A stretch of 7,279 nucleotides of DNA from contig JAGHSP010000276.1 of assembly GCA_018065815.1 (NCBI GenBank), positions 1-7,279 of the forward strand, given 5' to 3'. Numbering within the stretch: position 1 is the first letter of the stretch; each line of letters begins with the position of its first letter. The notes below the pieces were generated by a model, which worked only from the letters and a program-made list of their open reading frames with translations, searched no databases and was not told where the DNA came from. A program made the position numbers and the translations under genes. This DNA comes from Candidatus Sodaliphilus limicaballi (GTDB taxonomy: Bacteria; Bacteroidota; Bacteroidia; Bacteroidales; Muribaculaceae). Positions 1 through 6,946 of this stretch are shown piece after piece.

Positions 1-131
1 ATACAATTTTCTTCGTTAACTACCTCTTTCAGGGGACTCACGTCAACCGATATCCCGTTATCTTCTATGTTATTACAATTGCAGGAACACAAGAAAATTA
101 ACGAACAAAAAATAATAGATAAATTCCTCAT
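1..131 (-). CDS. N-terminus of a lipoprotein (partial, runs off left edge)
   Basis: A reading frame opens with ATG at 131-129 and stays open to the window edge, giving 43 residues (starting MRNLSIIFCSLIFLCSC). Residues 4-16 are hydrophobic and end in L14-C15-S16-C17, a lipobox-type signal peptidase II site. The mature protein would start at Cys17 and continue CNCNN, then an acidic stretch with VDVSPLKEV. It is most likely exported and lipid-anchored in the envelope. The VDVSPLKEV region faintly recalls the start of the 6-bladed beta-propeller lipoproteins common in Bacteroidales, but this is only a guess because nearly all of the protein lies outside. The gene lies beyond the terminator that ends the upstream operon, so it probably has its own promoter between 132 and 184. 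That stretch is very AT-rich and contains a TTTG at 177-174 (minus strand), but no good TAnnTTTG partner. There is no Shine-Dalgarno, only an A-rich leader. Confidence 0.72.
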   Translation of the reverse strand, partial: MRNLSIIFCSLIFLCSCNCNNIEDNGISVDVSPLKEVVNEENC

Positions 132-184
132 CTTTAAATTTTTGCTGATTTGTAATAATCTGTAAATATCTGCCAAAAACAGAA

Positions 185-223
185 AAAACTAGATAAAAAG
201 AACCGTCCCTTTTATCTAGTTTT
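185..223 (-). terminator. Intrinsic terminator closing the CotH-glycosyltransferase operon
   Basis: AAAACTAGATAAAA at 185-198 and TTTTATCTAGTTTT at 210-223 are perfect reverse complements, forming a 14-bp stem with an 11-base loop. In the minus direction the hairpin starts four bases after the glycosyltransferase stop codon and runs into TTCTGTTTTT (184-175), a T-rich tract. This matches the layout of a rho-independent terminator, although the stem is unusually AT-rich. On the plus strand the hairpin is followed only by a weak T tract, so it could be partly bidirectional. No gene on that side points towards it. Confidence 0.85.
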
Positions 224-227
224 GGGT

Positions 228-1331
228 TTATTTTCGGAGGTTCTTGTAGAGTGCGGTGACTTTGTCGTAGAAGTTGTCGTAGTTGAGCTCGCGGTTGAAG
301 TCGTCGTGGGCTTGCTGTCCCATTGCCTTTCTTGACTGGGGCTCGTCGATGAGCATCTTGATGGCTGCTGCGAGTTCATACTGGTTGCCGGGTGTGACGA
401 GGATGCCGTTCTTGCCGTTGATGACATACTCGTGCTGCGCGCCGTTGCTGGTGCCTATGTGGGGCTTGCCTTGCATCATGTATTCAAGATTGGAGATGCC
501 CAACGCTTCGGGTGCTACCGATGGCAGGACGCCCATGTCGCACTGGCTGATGAACTTGGTGATGTTGTCGCAGAATCCCATGAGCGTGACGTTGCGCACG
601 AGTTGGTTGGCAACGATGAATCCCTTTATCTCGGTTGTGAACTTGCGGCTGCCCTCCCCCATCACCACGAGGCGGTAGGTCTTGGGGTCGAGTTGTGTGA
701 TGGCTTTGAGCAGGACGTCGATGCCCTTGTCGTGCGACAGTTTGCCGTGATACATGATGAGCATCTGCTCGGGAGCGATGTTGAGGGTCTGCCTCAAGTC
801 GGGCACCTGTGTGTCTTCGAGCAGCGGGTTGGGGAGCACGCTGTCGCGTATCACGCACGACTTGGTGACGTCGAGCTTGGGCGCGCTGCCTATGAACTCG
901 TTGCGCGAGAGCTCGGAGGTGAAGATGAGGTGGTCTATCGAGTTGTAGATCTTGCGGTAGAGGTAGTTGGTGCGCGGGTGATAGATGCCGTGCACGGTCA
1001 TGATGATGGTGGTGTTGCGGTTCTCGCTCACACGGCGTGCCCACACGGCGAGGAAGGCGTCGTGGAAGGTGTGCACGTGCACGATGTTGTGTCCCTTGCG
1101 CAGCTGGCGGGCGAAGCGCATGGGGCTGTCGAGGTCGGTCATGCCCTTGAGGGGAAGGATTGATACGGGCACTTCGAGTTTCCTGAACTGCTCGAGCACT
1201 GTTTTGTTTTTCTTGCACACGACTTCCACGTAGAAGCGGTCGTCGTGACGCAGTCTTGAGACGAGGTCGTAGGCATATTGCTCTGCCCCACCCCAGGTTT
1301 TGCCTGATACTATATGGAAAACGTTGATCAT
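228..1331 (-). CDS. GT4 family (GT-B fold) glycosyltransferase
   Basis: This 367-residue protein has the normal length of a GT4 (group 1) glycosyltransferase, which moves a sugar from a nucleotide-sugar donor to an acceptor in the cytoplasm or at the inner face of the membrane. The N-terminal Rossmann half carries G14-G-A-E-Q18, the usual GT4 opening loop, with VHVHTFHD (84-91) and TVHGIY (112-117) lining the cleft. The C-terminal donor half starts near residue 190 with GKLSHDKG (196-203), the lysine-bearing phosphate-binding loop. It also has the EX7E motif, E275 to E283, in PEALGISNLE, then a GKP/NG..GILV donor-site region at 288-312. There is no signal peptide or membrane segment. Donor and acceptor cannot be told from sequence. 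It is the last gene of the operon, 11 bases after the third CotH gene, and is followed at once by a terminator. Its role may be in glycan synthesis or protein glycosylation linked to the secreted neighbours; this is inference from position only. Confidence 0.9.
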   Translation of the reverse strand: MINVFHIVSGKTWGGAEQYAYDLVSRLRHDDRFYVEVVCKKNKTVLEQFRKLEVPVSILPLKGMTDLDSPMRFARQLRKGHNIVHVHTFHDAFLAVWARRVSENRNTTIIMTVHGIYHPRTNYLYRKIYNSIDHLIFTSELSRNEFIGSAPKLDVTKSCVIRDSVLPNPLLEDTQVPDLRQTLNIAPEQMLIMYHGKLSHDKGIDVLLKAITQLDPKTYRLVVMGEGSRKFTTEIKGFIVANQLVRNVTLMGFCDNITKFISQCDMGVLPSVAPEALGISNLEYMMQGKPHIGTSNGAQHEYVINGKNGILVTPGNQYELAAAIKMLIDEPQSRKAMGQQAHDDFNRELNYDNFYDKVTALYKNLRK

Positions 1332-1342
1332 GTCTAGTCTTT

Positions 1343-3073
1343 TTAGGGTAATTGGTTGAGGAGTATGTTGGTGATTAGGTTAATGTCGGTAATGTCGGTG
1401 ACTTGGTCCCCGTTCACGTCGGTGCTGGCGTTGGTGTAGTAACCGAGGTTGCCATTGAGCGCTGCGTTGACGACGATGTTGAGATCCTCGATATCGACAA
1501 TGTGGTCGTTGTTGACGTCACCAAGCAATGGTTGCTGGTAGCGGTTGGCGTCGAGGTAGCTCATGCGTTGCTCTATCCAGCTGGTGGCATATTGCAGTTC
1601 GCTGTCGATGTTGAGTTCGCGGCCGTTGAGGTCGGAGTCGTGCGACCATCTTGCTTGCTCTCGTGCCACAGCGCCGCAGTCGGTGATTTCCTTGACGGCG
1701 GCAGTGTATCGCGCGATGAGGCTTTCGGTGCCGAGCACTCCCTGGCGCAGCTCGTTGTAGCGGGCGAGCGACTGCTTGTAGTAGATCGACGAGGGTCGCA
1801 TGATGGCGGTGAAGATGGTGTTTCCTCCGCTGAACTTTCGCGTGGGCGACATGGTTTCGGGGTGGAAATCGGCGGGGTTCCAGTTGCCTCCCATGCTGGT
1901 GTCGAGGTCCCACACGGCCAGCGAGAGCTTGGGCGATGCGGGGGTGTCGTAGGTGTACCAGTAGATGTTCTTGGCATAGTTGTCGATGCCCAGGATGGTC
2001 TGCAGGAATATCTCGTAGTCGATCATGACGGGCATGTCGAGGTAGGTGTGTGCCTTGAGGTTGAAGTCGGTCATCGAGGCTGTGTCGCAGAAGAGTATGG
2101 TCTGGCCCAGTGCGGTGCCGTAGTCGGTGGGGCTCACCTCGTCCAGTTCGGGGTACTTGGTCTCAAGGCCGTTCCACTCTTCCTGCGTGTTGTCGTAGGG
2201 GCTGAAGAGGTGGAACGTGGTGCATCCGGTGAGCGTCGAGGCTTTCCACAGCTGGCCGTGTATCTCGCCGGTGGTTTCGTCAAATTTCTTGAGTTTTAGC
2301 GTCTTGCGGTCCATTGCCTCGGTGAGGGCGTAGATGCCGGCATAGTTGCCGTTGAGAATCACCTCCACCTCGTGTCCGTCTACCCATGTCTTGGCCCTGG
2401 GCTCTTGGGCGGCGTGGTAGGGCTTTGTGGCAAAGTCTCGCCACAGCTCGGTGGCGACGCGGTTGCGCACACGCAGGAAATCCACTTGTGCGGCGTCCAT
2501 GATCCAGCTGTTGTCGTTGCGCAGCCCGAAGAACTTGCGGTCTTGCTTCTCGCCGTTCTCATCGATGAACTTGAGGTGGTAGTTGCGCTTGTTCTTGCCG
2601 TCAACGTTGGTGGTGCCTCCGCGCCATTTCACGCGTGCGAGCATGGTCTCGTCGCTGTATCTGTCGGGGTCTAGCACCTGCACGGTTCCCTCGGCATAGT
2701 CATAGCCGAAGGTGCCGTTCATCACCACCACTGGCAGGTAGGTGAACGCAATCTTGCGTGCGACGGTGGTGCTGTCGTCCTGCATCTCGGTGATGGTCCA
2801 TTGCTTGCTGCCGCTGATGCCGTCGAAGGCAAACGTGTCGCCGCTTGCGACATCGGTGCCGTCGATGTTGACGGTCTTGCCGCTAGCCAGCGAGTCGATG
2901 GTCACGACAGCGTTGAGCGTGTTGCCGAAGTGCGCGCGAGACACAGGGCACAGATAAGTGCCTGTGAGGCTGTCGAGCACTGCGGTGTGCCCGTCTATCA
3001 GGAGTTGGGCATGGCTTGCGACAACTCCTAGCGCCATAGCGCACAAGGCTGAGGTCAAGTGTTTATTTTTCAT
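1343..3073 (-). CDS. Secreted CotH kinase-like protein with C-terminal dockerin repeats, copy 3
   Basis: This 576-residue protein starts with a signal peptide (MKNKH, then a hydrophobic run, probable cleavage SHA/QLL near residue 23). Residues 24-115 form a beta-rich region with an FAFDGISGSKQWTIT segment. A CotH-like core spans about 116-400: WRGG (150-153), KRNYHLKF (162-169), NG.YAGIYALTE (241-252), D364-N365 with K368-N369, and W388-D-L-D-T-S393, the expected metal-binding DxD-type motif. CotH proteins are atypical kinases that phosphorylate secreted proteins; activity here is inferred. A helical segment (about 430-512) leads to two dockerin-type EF-hand loops: D519-N521-D523-D527-D530 and D552-N554-D556-D560-D563. 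Both keep all the usual calcium ligands, unlike copies 1 and 2. It is the most divergent of the three, lacking the LNASRGK stretch and having LTE where the others have MCE. The ATG overlaps the end of copy 2 by 11 bases, which suggests coupled translation. There is no T9SS tail, LPXTG or transmembrane anchor. Confidence 0.88.
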   Translation of the reverse strand: MKNKHLTSALCAMALGVVASHAQLLIDGHTAVLDSLTGTYLCPVSRAHFGNTLNAVVTIDSLASGKTVNIDGTDVASGDTFAFDGISGSKQWTITEMQDDSTTVARKIAFTYLPVVVMNGTFGYDYAEGTVQVLDPDRYSDETMLARVKWRGGTTNVDGKNKRNYHLKFIDENGEKQDRKFFGLRNDNSWIMDAAQVDFLRVRNRVATELWRDFATKPYHAAQEPRAKTWVDGHEVEVILNGNYAGIYALTEAMDRKTLKLKKFDETTGEIHGQLWKASTLTGCTTFHLFSPYDNTQEEWNGLETKYPELDEVSPTDYGTALGQTILFCDTASMTDFNLKAHTYLDMPVMIDYEIFLQTILGIDNYAKNIYWYTYDTPASPKLSLAVWDLDTSMGGNWNPADFHPETMSPTRKFSGGNTIFTAIMRPSSIYYKQSLARYNELRQGVLGTESLIARYTAAVKEITDCGAVAREQARWSHDSDLNGRELNIDSELQYATSWIEQRMSYLDANRYQQPLLGDVNNDHIVDIEDLNIVVNAALNGNLGYYTNASTDVNGDQVTDITDINLITNILLNQLP

Positions 3074-4808
3074 TGCTGCTTTCAGTTGTTTGTAAAATTT
3101 TATTAATCATCGCGTTCACGTCGGCTATGTCGATGGTGCGGTCGCGCTTGACGTCAAGTTGGTAGTTATACACTTCGGGGAGCAAAGGTTGTCCCATTGT
3201 GTGCATGATTACTGCGTTCACATCGACAACATCAATCGTTCCGTCGTTGTTGGTATCGCCCGCCTTGCGCTCGTTGAAGTAGTTCTTGTCGAGCCAGTTG
3301 AGTCGTTTTTCGAGCCAGTCAACCACAAATGGCGTCTCTCGCGCTAGGTCGGGTGTGATTCCCCACAGGTCTTTTGTCTGGTCCCAGCGGGTCATTTCTC
3401 TTGAAGCGGCTCCGCTGTCGTCAAGCATCTTCACAAAGTTGCGCACGCGCTGTGTGATGTTGTGTGTGTCGAACACGTTGCCACGCAGCTCGCGGTAGCG
3501 TGCGGCGCTTTTCTCGACAATGCTGTCCACGTTCCACATGATGAGTCGCTTGAACGAGTGGTCGAGATTGGGGCTGGAAATGATGTCGCGGTCGGGCGTG
3601 AGGTAGGAAGGGTGATACTCGTAGTTTTTCCAGCTCTGCCCCACGCTGGTGTCGAAGTCCCACACTGCAATGGTGAACTTGTTGCTTTCTTGCTTGTCAT
3701 AGAGTGCCCAATAAGTGTTTTTGCCCAGGTTGTCGTAGGCATAAATCGTTTGCAGGAAGACGATGTAGTCGATTATCACGGGTATGTCAAGACGCTCGGC
3801 GGCGTGCTGGGCAAACTCTTCGTCGCTGCTCTCGGCAACGAATTGTATCAAGTCGCGCAGCGGGGCATAGTCGGTGGGGTTGACATCGCTGAAGTCGGGG
3901 TATTTCACTTCAAATCCATCCCACGTTTCCTGTGAGTTGTTGAAGGGTTTGACTTCGCGCATGAGTGTGCTGGTGGTGCGCGTGTCGGTCTTCCACAGCA
4001 TGCCGTGCAGCTCGCCGGAGTCCTCGTCGGTCTTGGTGAGCTTGAGCTGCTTGCGGTCGATGGGCTCGCACATGTTGTAGTAGCCCTGGTACTCGCCGTT
4101 GCGGAACACTTCTACCATCTTGCCTCGCGACGCGTTGAGCGCCTTGGGCTCGATGTCGCAGTAGTAGGGCTTGCGGGCAAAGTCGAGCCACAGGTCGGTG
4201 AGGATGCGGTTGCGCACGCGCAGGCGGTCGATGGTGCCGGCGTCGAGCAGCCAGTTGTTGTCGCTGCGCAGGTCGTTGAAGAACTTGTAGTCGGTCTTGT
4301 TGCCGTACTCGTCTTCAAACTTGAGGTGGTAGTTGCGCTTGAGGTATTTGTCGGAGTTGGTGAGTCCGCCGCGGAACTTTACCTTGCATGGCGAGACGAT
4401 GTCCTCGTCGGGCAGGAGCACGCTCACGGTGCCGGTGTTGTAGTTGTCCTTCTCTACCTTGCAGTCAATGACCACGATGGGCAGGAAGGTGAAGGCGATG
4501 TCTTGCTGCACGGTGTTGCCCTGCGTGTCGGTTCCGGCGATTTTCCATCGCTTGGTTCCGCTCACGTCCTTGAAGGTGTAGGTCTCTCCCACTTCGTTGC
4601 CGTCGATGGTGAGGCCGGTAAGTCCGTGGTAGTCCACCGTGGCGGTGAAATCCTGGCCGAAGCGCTCCTCGGGCACCGAGAAGAGCCATGTGGCGGTGAG
4701 ACTGTCGTTAACAGCTGTGCGGCCGTCGAGCTGCAGCTGTGCATGAGCGGTTGTGCAACCCATGAGGGCTGCGGCAATAATGGCGTATGATTTGTAAGAT
4801 GCTTTCAT
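3063..4808 (-). CDS. Secreted CotH kinase-like protein with C-terminal dockerin repeats, copy 2
   Basis: The preferred start is ATG at 4808, giving 581 residues. An in-frame GTG at 4814 is possible, but the ATG puts the KASYK basic start directly before the hydrophobic core. The signal peptide probably ends at AHA/QLQ near residue 23; LMGC (15-18) could act as a weak lipobox. Residues 24-110 form a beta-rich region, followed by the CotH-like core: KFRGG (144-148), LKRNYHLKF (156-164), NGEYQGYYNMCE (237-248), D359-N360 with K363-N364, and W383-D-F-D-T-S388. The C-terminus has two dockerin-type loops. Loop 1 (D518, N520, D522, D526, D529) is canonical. Loop 2 (D552, K554, D556, D560, D563) has Lys at the third calcium-ligand position. 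The protein is predicted to be exported; the kinase role is inferred from the family. It sits 9 bases after copy 1 and overlaps copy 3 by 11 bases. It is much closer to copy 1 than to copy 3 in protein and DNA. Confidence 0.88.
   Translation of the reverse strand: MKASYKSYAIIAAALMGCTTAHAQLQLDGRTAVNDSLTATWLFSVPEERFGQDFTATVDYHGLTGLTIDGNEVGETYTFKDVSGTKRWKIAGTDTQGNTVQQDIAFTFLPIVVIDCKVEKDNYNTGTVSVLLPDEDIVSPCKVKFRGGLTNSDKYLKRNYHLKFEDEYGNKTDYKFFNDLRSDNNWLLDAGTIDRLRVRNRILTDLWLDFARKPYYCDIEPKALNASRGKMVEVFRNGEYQGYYNMCEPIDRKQLKLTKTDEDSGELHGMLWKTDTRTTSTLMREVKPFNNSQETWDGFEVKYPDFSDVNPTDYAPLRDLIQFVAESSDEEFAQHAAERLDIPVIIDYIVFLQTIYAYDNLGKNTYWALYDKQESNKFTIAVWDFDTSVGQSWKNYEYHPSYLTPDRDIISSPNLDHSFKRLIMWNVDSIVEKSAARYRELRGNVFDTHNITQRVRNFVKMLDDSGAASREMTRWDQTKDLWGITPDLARETPFVVDWLEKRLNWLDKNYFNERKAGDTNNDGTIDVVDVNAVIMHTMGQPLLPEVYNYQLDVKRDRTIDIADVNAMINKILQTTESSNEK
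4151..4272. repeat. Part of copy 2 nearly identical in DNA to copy 1 (5891-6012)
   Basis: With a constant offset of 1740 bases, this stretch aligns with 5891-6012 without gaps; about ten of 122 bases differ by eye. It includes identical runs of 27 bases (4176-4202 and 5916-5942) and 32 bases (4241-4272 and 5981-6012). It encodes the YYxDIEPKALNASRGK side and the RSDNNWLLD part of the CotH core. The paralogues are much less alike elsewhere, for example around the N-terminus and the dockerin linker. This fits recent duplication with uneven divergence, or gene conversion. Confidence 0.7.
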
Positions 4809-4817
4809 TGTCACTTT

Positions 4818-6545
4818 TTATTTTCCTAAAATTTTATTGATCAGTAGGTTAACGTCATTAACATCTACTGACAGGTCTCTCTTGACATCAAGTATGTAAG
4901 TATATATTTCGGGCGCTGCTTGTTTCTTGCCCAGAAGATGCGATATGAGCATGTTGTTGTCCTTGATATCGACCGCTCCGTCGCCGTCGATGTCGCCAGC
5001 GGGCTGCTCGTTGTAGTAGTGCTCGTCGAGCCACTGCATGCGTTGTGTGACCCACTGCGTGATGTATTGCAGTTCGGCGTCGAAGTTGATCGATCGCCCG
5101 TTCAGGTCGCTGCATCTCACCCATCGCGCTTCCTCGCGCTGCGCGGCTCCGGCATGGCGCAGCATGTCGATGCACGACGCAAAGCGTGAGATGATGCTTT
5201 CGGTGCTCAACACGCCCTTGCGCAAGTCCCTGTAACGCTGTGCGGCGAGGGTGCTGAAATTATCTACGTTCCACTTGATGAGGCGCTTGAGGTAAACATC
5301 GACATTGCTGGTATAGGTGAACACGTCGGTGTCGGGCTTGAGGTAGGAGGGGTGGTACTCGTTGTTGCGCCAGCTCTGTCCCAGTGAGGTGTCGAGGTCC
5401 CACACCGCGGGGGTGATCATGGGGCCGTCGTTGCGGTCGTGCGTTGCCCAGTAGGTGTTTTTGCCCATGTTGTCATAGGCGAAGATCACTTGCAGCAAGA
5501 TGGCGATGTCGCGCAGCACAGGCTCGTCGAGATATTCATGGGCATGCTTGTCGAACTCGGCGTCGGTGCTGTGTGCCACAAAATCCACCGCGTCGTGGAG
5601 CGTTGAGTAGTCAGTAGGGCAGAGGTCGTCGAAGTCGGGGTACTGCGTCTCAAATCCGTCCCACGTCTCCATGAAGTTGTCATACTGTGGCGCTGTGGCC
5701 ATGCGTGTGGTCGTTGTGCGCTGCCCGGCCTTCCACAGCTGTCCGTGTATCTCACCGGTTTCCTCGTCGGTCTTGGCCAGTTTCATTTGCTTGCGGTCCA
5801 TGGCTTCGCACATGTTGTAGATGCCCTGGTACTCGCCGTTGCGGAACAGCTCGACCATCTTGCCGCGCGACGCGTTGAGCGCCTTGGGTTCGATGTCGCT
5901 GTAGTAGGGCTTGCTGGCAAAGTCGAGCCACAGGTCGGTGAGCACGCGGTTGCGCACTCGCATGTGGTCGAGCGTGCCGCCGTCGAGCAGCCAGTTGTTG
6001 TCGCTGCGCAGGCCGTTGAAGAGCTTGTAGTCCATCTTGTTGCCTTCCTCGTCCTGGAACTTGATGTGGTAGTTGCGCTTGAGATAGACGTGGCTGTTGG
6101 ATGCGCTGCCGCGGTACTTGACGCGTGCCGGCGAGACGATGTCCTCGTCGGGCAGCAGCACGGTCACGGTGCCGGTGTTGTAGATGTTTTTCTCCACCAC
6201 GCTGTTGATTTCCACGATGGGCAGGAACGTGAACTGGAGTTTGGTGCTTGCCGTCGAGCCGTCGGGCAGGGTAGCGGTGACGGTCCACGTCTTGGTGCCG
6301 TCGATTGCACTGAACGTGAAGCCGCTTCTAGCGCTCGCGCCGTTGATTGCTACATTCTCAAGGCCATTGAAATCGACCTGTGACACCGTGAGGTCGTGGC
6401 CGAAGCATTCCTCGGGGATAGAGCACAGGTGAGTGTTGGTGAGGCTGTCACGCAGAGTCATGCGTGAGTCCACCGTGAGTTGTGCCATCGAGGCATGGCC
6501 GCAGGTGACCAAGAGGGCGGTTGTGAGTATGTAGCGTTTAGGCAT
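4818..6545 (-). CDS. Secreted CotH kinase-like protein with C-terminal dockerin repeats, copy 1 (first gene of operon)
   Basis: Start taken at ATG 6545 (575 residues); a TTG two codons upstream is less likely. MPKR is followed by a hydrophobic run, and cleavage is likely at SMA/QLT near residue 21. A beta-rich N-terminal region (about 22-108) with TKTWTVT leads to the CotH-like core: KYRG (143-146), LKRNYHIKF (155-163), NGEYQGIYNMCE (236-247), D358-N359 with K362-N363, and W382-D-L-D-T-S387. These match the conserved ATP/metal-site neighbourhood of the CotH family of atypical kinases; catalysis itself is inferred. The tail holds two dockerin-type loops. Loop 1 (D518, D520, D522, D526, D529) is canonical. 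Loop 2 (D553, K555, D557, D561, D564) carries Lys at ligand position 3, as in copy 2. The protein ends INKILGK with no sorting signal. As first gene, its upstream region should hold the operon promoter, but no clear Bacteroidetes TTTG/TAnnTTTG pair is visible there. Confidence 0.88.
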   Translation of the reverse strand: MPKRYILTTALLVTCGHASMAQLTVDSRMTLRDSLTNTHLCSIPEECFGHDLTVSQVDFNGLENVAINGASARSGFTFSAIDGTKTWTVTATLPDGSTASTKLQFTFLPIVEINSVVEKNIYNTGTVTVLLPDEDIVSPARVKYRGSASNSHVYLKRNYHIKFQDEEGNKMDYKLFNGLRSDNNWLLDGGTLDHMRVRNRVLTDLWLDFASKPYYSDIEPKALNASRGKMVELFRNGEYQGIYNMCEAMDRKQMKLAKTDEETGEIHGQLWKAGQRTTTTRMATAPQYDNFMETWDGFETQYPDFDDLCPTDYSTLHDAVDFVAHSTDAEFDKHAHEYLDEPVLRDIAILLQVIFAYDNMGKNTYWATHDRNDGPMITPAVWDLDTSLGQSWRNNEYHPSYLKPDTDVFTYTSNVDVYLKRLIKWNVDNFSTLAAQRYRDLRKGVLSTESIISRFASCIDMLRHAGAAQREEARWVRCSDLNGRSINFDAELQYITQWVTQRMQWLDEHYYNEQPAGDIDGDGAVDIKDNNMLISHLLGKKQAAPEIYTYILDVKRDLSVDVNDVNLLINKILGK

Positions 6546-6946
6546 TTTCAAAAAATTGCGGTCGCGATTAGATAAAATATCACACTATATAACGCACGTG
6601 TGCACGGAATATTGTGTAATATGCTTGATTTTTTGTGGCCTAGATGCCAGTGCAGTGTTCTTGTGCGCACACGCTCACGCAGCGCGCCCGCGCAACAACT
6701 CGGTAGTTATTGTAAAAACACGTAGGTTCTAGTTGTCTTGTTTCCTCTCTGCCGCTAGGGTAGGGGATTCACCTCGTCTCGCGCCATTTTTCAAGCATAG
6801 AAATAGCATAGAGGGGGTATATCTTGACGTGGCGTTCGGTATCGTTATCGGCAGGTAACTATTCAGCAATGGTATTTTGGGTAATTTCCCCGCGCGGATC
6901 TCACTGATAACACAGATTTAATAATACGTAAGTTCGACGAAAATAA
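6546..6946. other. Non-coding region upstream of the CotH operon
   Basis: About 400 bases without a believable gene. Next to the operon (6546-6630) it is AT-rich and should contain the promoter. The nearest -7-like string on the minus strand, TATTTTAT around 6570, is a poor match to TAnnTTTG and has no clear -33 TTTG. A small hairpin ATATT-GTGT-AATAT lies at 6609-6622. A perfect 10-base palindrome TGTGCGCACA lies at 6662-6671, followed by a GC-rich patch (GCGCGCCCGCGC). AGCATAGA is repeated directly at 6794-6801 and 6805-6812. I see no tRNA, riboswitch or other RNA gene that I can name. The right part could be remains of an older insertion. Confidence 0.6.
6891..6919 (-). repeat. Short 9-base-periodic motif beside the IS
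   Basis: On the minus strand this reads ATCTGTGTT, ATCAGTGAG, ATCCGCGCG: three units each starting with ATC exactly nine bases apart (plus-strand GAT at 6897, 6906 and 6915). It resembles the dispersed ATCTGTG/ATCCGCG intergenic motifs I associate with Bacteroidales and some other bacterial genomes. It lies just outside the likely IS end. No function is claimed. Confidence 0.5.

Noticed and set aside
1403..2299. Long open frame on the plus strand opposite copy 3 of the CotH genes (also 4005-4790 and 5745-6383 opposite copies 2 and 1, and 432-1163 opposite the glycosyltransferase)
   Set aside because: These are antisense shadows of GC-rich coding sequence: they are rich in Val, Gly, Ala and His, show no domain or signal, and the opposite strand carries clear conserved families.
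4809..4814. GTG start at 4814 for copy 2 (and TTG start at 6551 for copy 1)
   Set aside because: In both cases an ATG lies two codons downstream, directly before the basic start of the signal peptide, and gives the better intergenic layout.
6560..6640. Bacteroidetes-type promoter for the operon
   Set aside because: Only a poor -7-like string was seen and no TTTG at suitable spacing, so no promoter feature was called.
6621..6725. Plus-strand 34-codon frame starting MLDFLWP
   Set aside because: Low-complexity Arg/Ser-rich product, no ribosome site or promoter, and no conserved features; likely chance.
6755..6786. tRNA-like 3' end (GGGGATTCACCTC followed by GCGCCA)
   Set aside because: No matching acceptor stem, anticodon arm or D arm can be folded upstream on either strand.
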